Part shown: in pieces, positions 12,001-27,000 of the stretch
Layout: each line of letters begins with the position of its first letter
Position numbering within the stretch: position 1 is the first letter of the stretch
Assembly (NCBI GenBank): GCA_005281725.1
Contig: SSBO01000003.1
Span: forward strand, 8,434,167-8,498,166
Direction: 5' to 3'
Source of the DNA: Wuchereria bancrofti
Lineage: Eukaryota; Nematoda; Chromadorea; Rhabditida; Onchocercidae
DNA length: 64,000 nucleotides
Position numbers and translations under genes: made by a program
The notes under the pieces: generated by a model
Databases searched by the model: none
What the model was told of the DNA's origin: nothing
What the model saw: only the letters and a program-made list of their open reading frames with translations

Positions 12001-15000
12001 TCAGAATCCGATACATGTGCTCTTACATAGTACAATGTACCAGTACCATCATCAAATGCACTATTTGGTAATGGTGTACCATCTGCTCTCGACCATTTCA
12101 AATGTGCATTTAAATTTGTTGGTAACCAACAACGGAACATAGCCGGATCACCTTCATATACCATTTCATGCTTCGGATCAACTTCCGGTTTTTGCAAATT
12201 TTCTGATTGTTCATCCATCAATGAATATTCAGTTGTATGTAATTCATAAGCTTCAAAAAAAAAAAAAAAAAAAAGTGAATGAAAAAAAAGAGAAAATTAA
12301 TGGATTAGAATAAATTAAAAAAAAGCAAAAAAAAGACGAAAAACAGAAAAAATAAATAACCGAACAAAGTTAATAAAATATGGCTTTTCTTTTTTTAAGA
12401 AATATTATTGCAAAAAAAGAAGTGAATGCAAATAAGACGAAAACATTCTGTAACATTCTGAAAAATAAGTAATGTGATAATGATAAGCATTAATTGTAAC
12501 GCGATAAGATAAACGTTAATTGTAATGTGATAAAGACAAGCGTTAATTGTAACGTAACAAATACAAACGTTAATTCTATAATTTAAACCAATATTTAATC
12601 AATAATTGAAATAAATCAAATTTTTTATTAGTAAAGTATTTGTTTGCCACAAACATTTTTTAAAAATCAATTCAAATGTAAATCTTGAAATTTCGGATTT
12701 CCTTTTTCATTTTCTCTTCGCCGAATAAATTATAAAAAACAAATTCAAAATATAGCAATTCGTTAGCAAAAAAAGGTAAAAATTGTCAAATTTTTTAAGC
12801 ATTAAATTCATAACCACTTGAATTAGCATATTTTGCTTAAAATAAATAATTGCATTTACGTAATTTACGCATAAACTTACGCCTTTGAACATCTAAACGA
12901 GCTGGTGATGAATCAACAGGTGTGCCATCATCAACAGATCGTGCAGAACAAATATATTCACCAGCATCGGACATTTGCGCACGAGGTATGGATAAAATTC
13001 CTTGACTATCACTAACACCATAACCTAATGGACGACCATCAGCGCGTCGCCAGTGAAGAATTGCTGTTGGATTACCGGGAACCCAGCAACGGAATTGAGC
13101 TGGTTGATTCTCATTTACTGTTTGTTCCGGTGGATCAACCAATGGATTACTTGCTGCAAAAAAAAGTAAATAAAAACTTACAAATACATATATCTTTCAT
13201 AGTTATATTAAAATTAAAGAAAAAAGAACTATAAATCGGAAAACCGGGAATCTAATCTCTTCTCTCTCAATCAACTTTGATAATACCTTTAATATAGGTA
13301 TTACCATTATTATTAATTATAATCAAAATTAATAATAACATGAGTTTTTAAATGAAATAAATATAGTAAGAAAAAGTAAACATGATGACCAAAATAATAG
13401 TTTCTTAAAAAATTGATGATAATTCATTTTTTTTTTGAGAAAATATTTTGAAATAAAAAAACAAAAAATTGTATAAATATTTACTTACCTGGTTTAACAA
13501 TTAATCTAGCAACAGGACTATCAATTGGTGGTTTATATCCTATCGGATCACTTGCGCTACAAATGTAACTTCCAGCATGTTGACGCTGTGCATTTGGAAT
13601 ATTCAAAATACCATCGTGTTGTTGTACACCAGGTGGTAATGGACCATTACCTTTCATTTTCCATGTTAAAATTGCTGTTGGATCACCAGGTACCCAACAA
13701 CGAAAACGTGCCGGTTCACCTTCCGCAACGGTATTTTCTTGCGGATCAATTCTAGGTCGTTGAATTGCTATAAATATACTATTCATGTATACATATAATG
13801 TGCGCTTGTTTATGCATTTTATTTATTCATTTATTTTTTCATTTCCTATTTTAAATCTTAATTATTAAATAAAAAATTTTCTTGTATATAAAAATTAAGC
13901 AAGCGAATCAAAAATGCATGCAATAAGAGCAAAGGGAAGAAAGAAAAAAAAAGCTACATGCAAAATAAATTACAAAATATTCCCTGTTTGTTTTTGATAA
14001 CAGTTATTAGATTTAATTTATTTACAAAAATTTTAATTAAAAAAAATCCTCTGTTATTAGTTAAAAAGTCAACATCCTGAAAAAGATTAATATCAATTAG
14101 GTAATTAATTTTACAAGAATTACAAATAGTTTAAAAACGATACATCCTAAATAAGATTAGTATCAATTAATTAATTAGTTACATGCGATACAAGAATTAT
14201 TATTAGTTTAAAAATGACACATCCTAAAAAAGATTGATATCAATTAAGTAATTAATTCTATGAAATACAAGAATTATGAGTAATTTTAAAATATAAAAGT
14301 GTGAATTTATTAACAAATAAAAATTCAATCTATTTCATATCAAAAAAAGAAAACGAAAATTTTTAATTCAATCATATTCTAAGATAACCTCAAATATGAT
14401 TAATTAATTTTTCTTATCTTAACAAAAATTAGATAACTTGCAATTATTATTATGACTATTGTTATTCTTATTAATATTATTACGATTATTATTATCATTA
14501 TTATTATCATTCATTTACTTACGTTTCTGAACAATTAGACGTGCAGGTGGTGATTTCCCAATACCATATTCGTTAGAAGCGGTACAAATATAACTGCCAG
14601 CATGTTCCAATTGCGCATGCGGAATTTTCAACGTTCCGTCGGTTTGATATACACCATGCGGTAGCTGTCCACCGATATCTTCTTTGTACCATTTCAGTTC
14701 ACAAGATGATAAACCAGGTACCCAACAACGATAGGAAACGATGTCATTAACATTTACGGTTTGTTCCAATGAATCAATCATTACTGGTGGCGGTCTACCA
14801 ATAACTAAATTTTCATTTTGCTTTTCTTTTCTGCTAATTTTTTTTTCTAAATATTTGAAAATAAAAGTAAATTATTAGAGCAAAAAAAAGAAAAAAAAGA
14901 GAAGGTTGCATTAAAGGAAAAAAAAAGTATCATAAATTTATATGCGATAGGAAAAGAGGTAAAAGGAGAGAGAGAGAAAGAGTGGAGAAGAAGAAATAAG

Positions 15001-18000
15001 CCTTTAAGTGCTCAAATTTTAGCAAAAAAAAGTGAAAAATGTGAGCTTAAGCAGAATTAAACTTTTATATATAATTGACAAATTAAAAAAAAAGGAACAA
15101 TTCCAATCGATCCTGTTTGAAAAAAAATTGTCCGCAATAAATTTAAATAAATAAACATAATTAATTTGCTATATTATTATATTGTGATATTATGTAAGGA
15201 ATTTTCTTCTTTCATATATTCAGTTCAACCAAATAGTTTAATGTGACACACAAAAAGTGAATGAAAGCGAAATATGAATAATGCTAATGTCGAGATGTGA
15301 TGCTGTCGCGAATTTCAATATCGCGAAGCTAAATAAATGTTAATACTGCTTAATATAGCAATCCATTATAATTTCCTTTGCAATGCATCGCACTCGTTTA
15401 GCTGACCTTTGATCTTATAACAATCCTATGCTATAAGCATCCGTCTATTGTAACCAATTATAGTTGCCACCCAATGTAAGTTCTTTGTGATATCCATGCA
15501 TTGTAACTATTGCTCTAGTAACTCATCATGTCTAAACGATTTCTTCTTTGTACGAAAATGTCTGATTATAAACCACTCCCACATCTTAACATATGTAATG
15601 CATCAGTTTTTGTTGGATTTATCAAGATTGTACGGTTGCTTCTGTTAATAAAGGATTATTCTCTTCTTCTGTTACCCCACATATTTACATCTACATCCAA
15701 CGAATTTCCCTGCAGTCAACAACCTCTCCCGAAATAATAAATTAAATTATCAAATCTTCCAAGATAAATTTTGCTTCCACAACAAATGCTAGCGTCGAGA
15801 TGTGACTGAGTAATGCTAATGTCGAGATGTGACGTGAATAATGCTAGTGTCGAAAAGTAATGCTAATATCGAGGTGTAACGTAAATCTTGCGCTAAATTC
15901 AAATATATTAGAAGATAGGATGATTAATGTACACTCGAAGCTGAATCATGCTAATGTCGAGATATGATATGAATCATGCTAATGCCGATTTGTGATATGA
16001 TTCTTATGCTAATTTCAAACATAATAAGAAGATTGAATGCATGAATTTATATCTAACTAAAAATGATATTGTTTGAATTGTTGATAATTCAATGAATCAA
16101 TTTCAGTATTATCATTAATCTATTATCACTCACATGAATCATACATGTAAACAACAACAACAATAATAAAATCGAACCTGGAATTCGTGGTTTTGCCTCA
16201 ACATTTAGTGTACCATCATCCGTAGCAAACTGATGATCACCGGATCCGGTACAACGATATTGACCTGCATCCGATTCTTGCACACCATTAATAATTAACT
16301 CACCATCATACTGAACTGCATTACTTGGTAATCCAGCAGTGCCAACTTTTGACCAGTACAATCGAATTCCAGCACTCTTAAAAAAATTTAATTTATTGTT
16401 TTGATTAAATTAATTGAAATAATTGATAGTAGAAATGAGAAAACAAATGAAAAAACATAAGAAATTTAGAAAGAAATAATGATAGCAAATATGCTGAGGT
16501 TATGCAGTAATTTAATTAATATTGTATCATATTTGAATGAATAGTAGTAACATTCGTGTATTTTAAAAATTTAAACTTTAAATTCAACAAAGTTTAAACA
16601 AAAAAAAAGATGATTGAGTAAAGAATTTTTATGATAAAATAAAGAAAGCATTATTTTTGGATTGTAACATCTCTTTTTAAAGAAAAAAATTGATTTCAAC
16701 TTTGATTTCTGAATTTTTAACCTAGAAATTATCAAATAATAATACTAATAATTAGTTGCAACTTAATTAAGGTCTATATTTACATCACTCAAACTTATAG
16801 AATTTCTTAATTAAAAGAAAAAAGACGATAAACAGGAATGATACCCGTTGACCGATAACTCGGCAAAACCAACGAGCTTTACCGCCAACCGGAATATGTA
16901 AATTCTTCGGGGCATCAATTTGTACACGTATTGGTGGACCGTACGCTGAAATGATAAATTCAATAGGCTTTTTTTTTCGCTTTTTTTCAAAAATGTATTC
17001 CGGAAGATAAATTAGGTACAATATGTTTCTGAAATTTCCAATTATTTTCTTAATTATTAATATAAATCGTGTATACGTATCATTATTATTTATAAACTAA
17101 TTAATTTAAACTAAGTGAAAACATGCCTTCTCTATGTCTATTTGAAATAATTTCAAAATTAATGAAATTTAAGCATGCTTCATGCGAGTATATACCTTAT
17201 TTTTTAAATTAATCATAAAACAAAATTATAAATATGGTAATTAACTATTAAATGTATCCTTAGAATAATTACTTTTATTTTATATTTCTAGGTATTACGA
17301 TTTTATTATTATTGTTGTCAATGTTATTATTACAAAACTTCTATTCTACATTTCTAAATATTGCTATCTTCCTGATAACTTGGATATTATTGGCACTGAA
17401 ATTCATGAACACTAAATAAAAAAACAGGTGTAAAATTTGACCTGAATTCAAAAATGCTCCAGCAATTAAAGCAATTAATGGCTAACTGATTCATTTCCTA
17501 ATTTATCCATTAATGTTTTCAATCTATAATTCTTAATTTGCTATATCATTATCACCAAACTGATACTTATTAATACTTTTATTTTATATTTCGAAATATT
17601 ACGATATTATTATTATTGCTATTGCTATTATTACAAAACTTTAATTCTATATTTCAAGATAATTCAATATTATTATTATTAAAATGATACTACTGCTGTA
17701 AGAGAAATATTGAAATTCCTCCTAAGATTTTCTTTGATATTTCCTCGTAAAAATATACTATTATGAAATTAAATAACTCAAAGAATTTATAGTTTATTAT
17801 TTTTGTTATTTTTTTGATTTAAAAAAATTTTCCTTGAAATATATCTAAATTCATAAATTTTAGGATAGTTAAAAAGTGAAAAAGAAAAAAGGAAATAAAA
17901 AATAATGAAATTATTTTGTATCGAATGATCAACGACACATTTAAATCAAGACACACACACACAATACAAACGAATTAAAAAGAGGAAATAATTTTGAACT

Positions 18001-21000
18001 TAAATTAGCTGCTATATATGCTAATTAAATGAAATAAGAAAGCTTTTCAATTATTAAAATTAGCAAAAATTTTTTTCTGCTAATTAACAAATTTAGTATA
18101 GAAATCAACTAAAACTTATGAAAATAAAAATAAATTATTAAAATGACAACCTGAAAGTTTGATTAAATTAATAATTTTACGAAAATCAACTAAAATTTAT
18201 GATGATAAACATAAATTATCAAAAAATGAAGTTTGATTAAATTAATAATTTTGAAGTTTAAATAATAAAGTGATAATTTTTGGAGAATTAAAATTTTGAA
18301 ATGAAAAATAAAAGAAAGCAAGCAGGCAAGCAAAACAAATGAACAAACAAACAAAATATACGGCGAAATTCTCTTTAGTTAATTTAAATTTCAACAAAAC
18401 ACCATGCACTTTGAATAAAATTTATATTTGTCAATTGCAAAAATTGTTAAATTATAATTAATTGCATATAATTACAAAGGAAAAAAAAAGAGACAAAACG
18501 GACAACACGTATGTATCGTGTGATAAGCAGTGATAAATAGTGATAAACACTGAGGTGTGTTCTTATCAAATAAGAGGACAAAAAAAAAGAAGGAACAAAT
18601 AAAATTTCTTTTTCTTTTTTGTTGCCAATTAGCAATACGTTTTTCGAATATGAAGTAATAATGATAATATTTTGTTAAAGCTACAAAAGTAAGAAAGAAT
18701 TTGAAACTTGTTTGGTATAAAATTTATTTTCTATATTTTAAAATTCAATCTAAATAATTTTTTTGTTTTTCAATGAAATTTATCTTTTGAAAACATTAAT
18801 TATTAATTTTGCCTAAACATATTATATCACATTTTCTTTACATTTTTTCTTATAAACTTAAACCAAAGTCGCCACCAATTAATTTGAAATAATTTATAGC
18901 CAAACAAAAATTTCAACGACCAAATGAAATAGCAATAAATGTATAATGACAATTGGGATAATAAGCTTTTTTTTTTGAGAAGAAAAGTTGTAATATTAGA
19001 GGTTTAGCCAAATACATTTAACTATTGTAAATTTTGACATATTCAAATTATTTTAAAAAAATAGTAAATTAAATTATGTTCATATATATTCATTGTTAAA
19101 ATACCGATAATTTATTCAAAATTTTTTTCTTTTCAAAAATTAAACAAATAAAAAAAACTGTCGTGTTAAATTTATGTGAAATTAATAATTGGAGATGACT
19201 TGTGCAAATTTCAATTCAAATTACTACAAAAAAAAAAAAAAAAAAATGCTTATTGGCTAATAACCTCTGTGCTTTATGTGTTTGATAAAAAAAAAACTAA
19301 AAAAAACTAAAAAAAAATAAAAAAGAAACAAACACAACTGAACAAAGTGCTAATTAAAACACAGTGACAAAAAAAAGGAAAAAAAAAACGACACACATAC
19401 ATTTGAATATAAAATGAATTGAGAATAAAATAAAAGGTAAAAAACTAAAGATTTAATTTTGAAAAAAAAAATTCAAATTTTTGAAATGAATGTTTAAAAA
19501 AAAAAAGAAAAAAAATCAAGAAATTTTTATTGCTTAATAATATGATTTGCGTAGAAGATAATAACGACGATTTCGCTGTAAGCGATTACGCTGCAAGCGA
19601 AAACGTCGTTTACGTTTACGATCACCTTCAGGTGTTGGTACAAATACGATATTTGTTTCTTCCACATGTCCAATTGGTTCACAAATACGTCCTTCATCAA
19701 TACGTGCTCGTGAACGTGAACGTGTATAACCTGGTGCACATCTATAATTTTGTCAATAAAAATTTTACAACATTAATTTATTTTCATAGTATTAGACATA
19801 CAATTGAAATGTTTTTTTTAAATAGGAAAAAGAAACATAAATTTAATTAATTAATAAAATAATACTATTTCAAATAACATTTTTCTTTTGATTAATGTTA
19901 TTTCATTAATTAACTAATTTATTAAGGAATTAATAAATTTGTAATTTAGCCGATATATAGATTAAATCAAATAACTTTAAAAAAAGAAATTATATTATTT
20001 TGATTATATTAGATGATTTTCATAATATATTATTTTTGAAAATTAAATTAAAGATAAATTATAATTTTTCTTTCTTCAAAATTTATTAAATAAAAACTTA
20101 CTCTTCACATAAACGTCCAGTTAAACCAGCTGGACAATTACGACATTGTACTTGACCATAGGTATCTAAGAAGCAATCTGATGTACCACTGAAATATTTC
20201 ATTTATTATAAAAAAAATTTTCTTTTTCAAAAAAAGGATGTAATACAGTAAAATATATGAAATTAGGAATTAATTAAATTTATATGAAAATTTAAACTTA
20301 CGGACACGGACATGGCGTACAATCAAATGGTGTACCACGCATTGCATCACCATAAAATCCACGCTTACATTGCTCACAATGATATCCTTCTGTATTATGC
20401 TCACATAGCTAAAAAAAAATAATTTCATTAATTAATTAATTAATTAACTAAAATTTGAATTTAGCAATATCAAAAACTTGAATGATTTGTCCCATACAAA
20501 AAATGTAATTTCACTAATTAATTAATTATCTAATTAAAGAATTAATAAATTTGAATTTAAAAACATCGATTATCTTTCACACAAGAAAATGTTTTCATTA
20601 AAAAAAATTAATAAATTCGATTTCTTCCATTTGATTTTCCTCTTTTTAAATTTAGCATAATTCTTAGCAATGATTTTTTTTATTTTTAGCTCATTTACTT
20701 TTGTCATTGATTGGTTAACTTTTATTATTATTTGAAAGCAATTTAAAAAAAAAAAAAAACAAGAAAAAGAAATAAAAGCAGAAAACTAACCAAACATCGA
20801 CCAAATGAATCACATCCTCTCGGTGAATGATTATTACACATACATGGCGGTCTTGTCGCAGCTGGTTGACAATCATGTGGTGTACCTCGGCGTGCATCAC
20901 CGGTAAATCCCGGTTTACAACGTTCACACTGATCGCCTTCAGTGTTATGTTGACAATCCAAACAGAAGCCATGTTCCTAATTGTCAACAAATTCTTTCAT

Positions 21001-24000
21001 CATTTCTTTTTTCAATTTGTTTATTTTTAATTAAAAAAAAATTGCTTTTCTTTAAATTTAAATTCAAAAATGCAAAAAAAGTTTATTTATAAAAGAAATG
21101 ATAAATTCTTCTATACTAATAGAAGAATTTATAAATATTGTGGATGAATTTGATTTCTTTTTTTCTTTTTAATTTAAATTTAAGAATACAAAAAAAAAAA
21201 AAAAAAAACTTTATTATAAAAGAAATAATAAATGAATTAACATAGAAGGATTTATAAATATTAATCCTTTTCTTCACTAAATTTTCAATAATGAATATTT
21301 TAAAGTTTTAAAAAATAAGTTTATTTCATTTATTAAATTAAAAGTTGAGAAAAAACAAAAACAAACAAACTTTGTCACATTGTGAAGCATGTCCATGACA
21401 CTCACAACGTTCACAAAGACCCAAATATAATCCGCCACCGGTACGAGAATATCCCGGTGCGCAATCTTCGCATGATGTACCAATGTAACCAGGCGGACAT
21501 TGACATTGTTCAACCTTTAATGCAATATGTTTGTTTCATTTTTTTCATTTATAAAACAGTAATTTTCATTTAAAAAAAATCAATTCTTAAAAAAAATTAC
21601 ATATAATCCAAATAAGAAAAAATATTGTAAAATTTTAAATTATATTCCTTTTTATTACTTTACCAAATATTGAAAATAATAAGAAAAAAGAAATATTTGA
21701 AAGTACTCCAAAAAAAAAAGAGAAAAAATTGTGCAATAAATTAAAAATTGTACCTCAAAAATCTTTCAATTCATGAGAATGAAACAAATAATTTGATTTG
21801 ATTCATTTAATTTAAATAATGAATGATATACTATCTTAATTTTTTAGCATATTTAATTTTTCAAATAAATTATGAATAAATGAATAAATTTAAAAAAGAA
21901 TGAGAGAAAGAAAAAATAAAAAGAAGGAATTGTGGAATAAATTAAAAATTGCATTTCAAAAATTTTTTCAAATTTATAGAAATGGAGCAATCATTTAATT
22001 TGAATAATTAATGATATATTATCCTAATTTTTTAGCATATTTAATTTCTCAAATAAATTATTAATAAATGAATAAATTTAGAAAAAAAAAAGCTGAAAAG
22101 AAGAAAAATTATAAATAAATTTTAGCTTACTTCATAAGCAATTTCACCACCTGTTGCATGTGGTTCAGCATAATCTAATGAAACACTAATTAATGAGGAT
22201 GATGAGCATTCATCTGTATAACTCATTTTAATTAATAAACTATCAAGATCAGCTAATGCCATTAATAGATGTTCACGTGTAGCTAATTGTCCATCCATAC
22301 GTTGCCAATGATCTTCGAATAAATTTACTTCAATTGTATTTTCACGATCAGCATGAATTGGTTGATGATTTGTATATTGTAATGAAATATCATTACCCTA
22401 AAAAATTTATTAAAATAAATAAAAATTTAAAAAAAAAAACCTCGGAACTGAGCCATTTCGAAGATTGTTTCGATACCTTTTAAAAGTGGAAAATTGATTT
22501 AATTGTAGTAACTTAAATAGGGCAAAAGTTGTAAAAATGTGGAAATTTTTGAAATTTTTTTCTAACAATTTTTTTGTTGCTGAAATTATAAATAAAATAG
22601 TTGGGCATAATTAATTATTACAAAAAATTAAGTAATTTAAATAATTGTTTATAAGTTGATTTATTTATTCAATTACCCAATTTGGTTTTATTATTTTAAA
22701 TATTATTTTAATAATAATATCGATACATATGTATTTATTAACTTATTGATTTTTTTTTAAATTAATTTTATTTCATACTTAAATTTATCTGATAATAATT
22801 TTATGAGTTAAAAAAAGAAAGAAAGAAATGCTTTAATAAATAATATAAATTTTAATAAAAAAACTAGCATATTGTTTGTTTACTTAGTATCATATGCAAA
22901 CAAAAAAGAAAATAAACAAATAATAATAATAAAATACCCGTAAGATCACATCTGCATCAATATTTAATGGTCCAGTGCAAGAATAACGAAAGACATATTT
23001 TAATTTACCACCATAACTGGTAACTTTATTACCCAGAAATTCCTTTGGCATTTTCCAGTACAATGTTTGCCCGGGTATTTCATAAAATGATACAAATGTT
23101 ATATCATTTCCTGTTATTTGTGCTTGTGATTGAGGTCTATAAAAAAAAAAAAAAAAAAATTAGAAAAAATAAATAAAATTATATTATTGCTTATTACTAT
23201 TTATATTAAAAATGAAAAAAATAACACTATTTGTTTAAAATCAAAAATGATACTAAAATTAATTGTAATAAAATAAAAATTTTTTCCTCCTATATATTCA
23301 AATATTCACAATAACATTTATTTGCTATTTGACAATTATAATATTGAATTATTAAAATGAATTTATCATATATTAATTAAAACTAATTATTCTCACTTTA
23401 TTTCAACTTATTTTTATTTAGAATTTTGGCATTATTTTTTCATTTCAGTTTTTTTTTTCTTGAAAATTATTGCAAAATTATTCATTCTATTATATTTCAT
23501 ACGTTTTTTTAATTATTAAAATTTTTAATATAAAAAATATTTCATTTATACAAAAAAAGTTAATTTTAGTTATTATCTGATTTTTTTAAAGTATTACTTT
23601 TATTTTTCTTGAATTTTTTTCGATTATTTTAATTAATTAAAAAATATAATACATACGTAAATGGACTATGAGCATCACTGGTTGTAATTTCCAATTGATC
23701 AGTAGCACCTCTTCTATAATCGATAGCTACCTGAGTTCGATAATAACCACTAGCAGAGGTGCATTGTTGAGTGACACCAGAGCAAAAACATGGAATGCAA
23801 CCTTGTGGATTTCGTGGTGACAAATGAAAAGTATTAGGTGGACAACGGTCACATAATGTCCCTACTGCATACATTTTACATTGACATTTACCATCATAAC
23901 CAGGATGTGTGCTACGTGCACCACTTGTTGAACATTGTACACGATGTTGTGCAGGTACACAGGTACCAAGGTATGGACCTTGTAATGAACGTTCATATCC

Positions 24001-27000
24001 TGGTGCACAACTTTCACATGATAGTCCAATATATCCTTTAAAAAGAAAAATATTAATTATTTAAGTATAATTTAAATAAAGATAAAAAGTTATTGGTAAT
24101 AAATAAAATTAATTTCATATAATTTTTCTAATATAATTTCAATAAAATAATTTATTCCCTTATTCATTTTTATTAGAAATAAAAGAAAAAATATGTATTA
24201 ACAAAATCTTTTTGTTTTTTTTTAATTTATCAAATAATTAAAAATGAAATGAAATTAATTTTGTTGAAAGAAGAAAGAAAATTAGTTGCATTCAATTAAT
24301 AAAATTAAATTAAAAAATTTTAAAAAAAAAAAGAAAAACCTGGTGGACAAGAACAGTGTTCTACTTCCAAAGCAAATCTCTCTTGTGTATCACGACTAAC
24401 TGCTATTTCCCAAGTAATATCACCAAGCCTATAATATAATTTTTTTTCGAACAAAATTAATTAATAATAATTTGAAAATTATAAAATTTTCATATGATCG
24501 TTTTTATTAAATATATTTCAAAAAAAAAATATAATTCAATTAAACAATAAGAAATTTTTTTTAAAAAAATAAGTTTGAAAAAGAAAATAATGATTAATAG
24601 TATAAAACCTTGTATATTGTTGTCCATAACAATGTGTAGCACGAATTAACATCATATCAATATTAGCAAGTACCATCATTAAATTTTCTCGTGTTGCCGG
24701 TCTTCCATCTAATTCTTCAAAATTTCCCTATAATTAAGAAAATTATTCTTTCTTAAGAGAAAAAAAAATTACTTTTTCAAAAAATAAAAATTTGTTTTTT
24801 ATTTAAATAAATCAAAGATATGAAATACAAATAGAGCAAATAAAGATAATAACAATGATGATTGTACTAGTGATAATGACGATAATGGTAGTGGTAACAA
24901 AGACAACAATAGCAATGACAATAATGATAACGGCGATGATGATGACGATGGTGATGGCTGACAGCAGTTGATGACGATGGCAATGTTAGTAATTATGATG
25001 ATGGTTGTGACAATGATAATAATGATGGTAAAAAAGATGGTATAAATAATGATAATGATAGCGATAGTGATGATGATAGCGATGTAGATGGTAATGATAA
25101 TGATGATGATGGTGGTAATAATGATGCAAGATGTTATAATGGTGCAGTTATCATTGATTGGTAGAATGATTATGCATAATAAATTTTATTGATGATAATA
25201 ATAAAATTGGAGAAAACTTTAATTCAATATTTCAAAGAAAAAAAAAGAGTAAGAAATGATAACATTTAAAATATAACATTTGCGATAATAAAATTATCAC
25301 CGTAGTTATCAGTTAAATGATATAAGGAGACATTACTATCCAAATTTATAAAATTTATTTTAAATAAATTGAAAAACATACTTCATATGTATTGATGGTA
25401 TATCGGATTATTTGATCAGAAGTAAACATATGCTTATCAGTTGGACGATGTACCAATGTTATACCATTACCCTAAAATATAAACGAGACTTATCAATTAC
25501 CATGATCATTAATCTATGTCATATCACTTGTCATTAAAAATTATCATTTTTTATCGATCATATTAGCTATCATAATTATAAACATTTCTTGTCAACAGTA
25601 ATAGTTTTAGATATAAATTGAAACGACTTTATGATCTTTATAGTTAAATGTTGTAAAATTTAATTTTATTAAACTTAATGCGTCATTTTTTATTCACAAT
25701 TAGAATTTATAAAATCCATATTTATTTTATTTAGTTCAAAAGTAATCCAATTACTAATAAAGCCAAATCATTCATATGATAATTACTAAGCTTACTAATT
25801 AAAAATTATCAAATTGACTACTTTTTTTCCTTATTTCTATTTTTCTTATTTTTTATTATTTCCGATTTGTCTTTTTCTTTCTTATTCTACATATATTACT
25901 AAAATTAATTAAAATAATAAAAAATAAATATTTCAGGAAGAAGACTAACTCTCAAAACAATTAATGGTTCATTATTAACAGATCCTGTACATGAATATTG
26001 TATATCAAATGCAAGTTCACCACCGTAAGCTGTTAGCTGCAAATAGAATAATTAATATATTATTCAATTTTAATTTAAATTATGATATACTAAAATATGC
26101 CATATTTGAAATATCAATTTAAAAGAAAAAATATGTATATTGAAAGAAAATTTGATGATATTTTCATATTTAAATATTTTTTTTTTCTATATAATTGAAA
26201 TTAAATTATTTAATCTAATCAAATTAGAATTTAGGCATTAATTTTTCACAAATATTTAGTACTGTATAAATTATGCCTAATTAACAATAACATTAATTAA
26301 ATTAAAACAAAAAAAACCTTATTTCCAAGAAAACGTGTTGGTAATTTCCAATACATTGTTTGATATGATGGCTCACTAAATGTTACCATTCCAGGTTTAC
26401 TATAATCAAATTCTGAACTATGTATTTGTCCATTGATATCCGATATGTGAACACCTCGTGAATCACCGTTCAAAATAAGTTTATCCTTAAAAAAAAAAAA
26501 AAATAAAATGAAAATCTTAGAAAACAAAAAAAAAAGTTCTTGAAAATGATATATGTTTCAAAATAAAAAAAAAAAAAAGTGATGAGCTTCGAATACAATA
26601 TAATAAATTTTGATGTGCCACAATATTTCAAACAAACAGTAAATTAAAAAAAAAAAGAGAAAACAAACAAACAAACAAAAGTGCATCATAAATTATTTTA
26701 AAGCTATAAAAACAACAAATTTTTTTTGTAAAAACTAAAAAATAAAATTGTAAAGGAACAAAAAAAATCCTATGATTATCCCTCAATTTTTTCTCTTTTT
26801 TTTAAAAAAAAAAAGGAAAAATAAAGTAATAATTTTAAAAATTTTCCAATGAAATAATTTCAATACTATAATTTTTAATTTATCTCATTTTGAAATAGAT
26901 CTATCTGGAAGTAATCAATAAAGTTAAAATATATTATGAAAGATTAATAGTATATTATTCTTTTATATATATTTATGAATATGTTTAATAAATTTTAATA

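Noticed and set aside
24860..25140. GAT-rich tract considered as an Asp/Asn-rich coding insert like that at 9.2 kb
   Set aside because: No acceptor/donor in matching phase; flanking laminin IV exons join directly in phase 0 without it.
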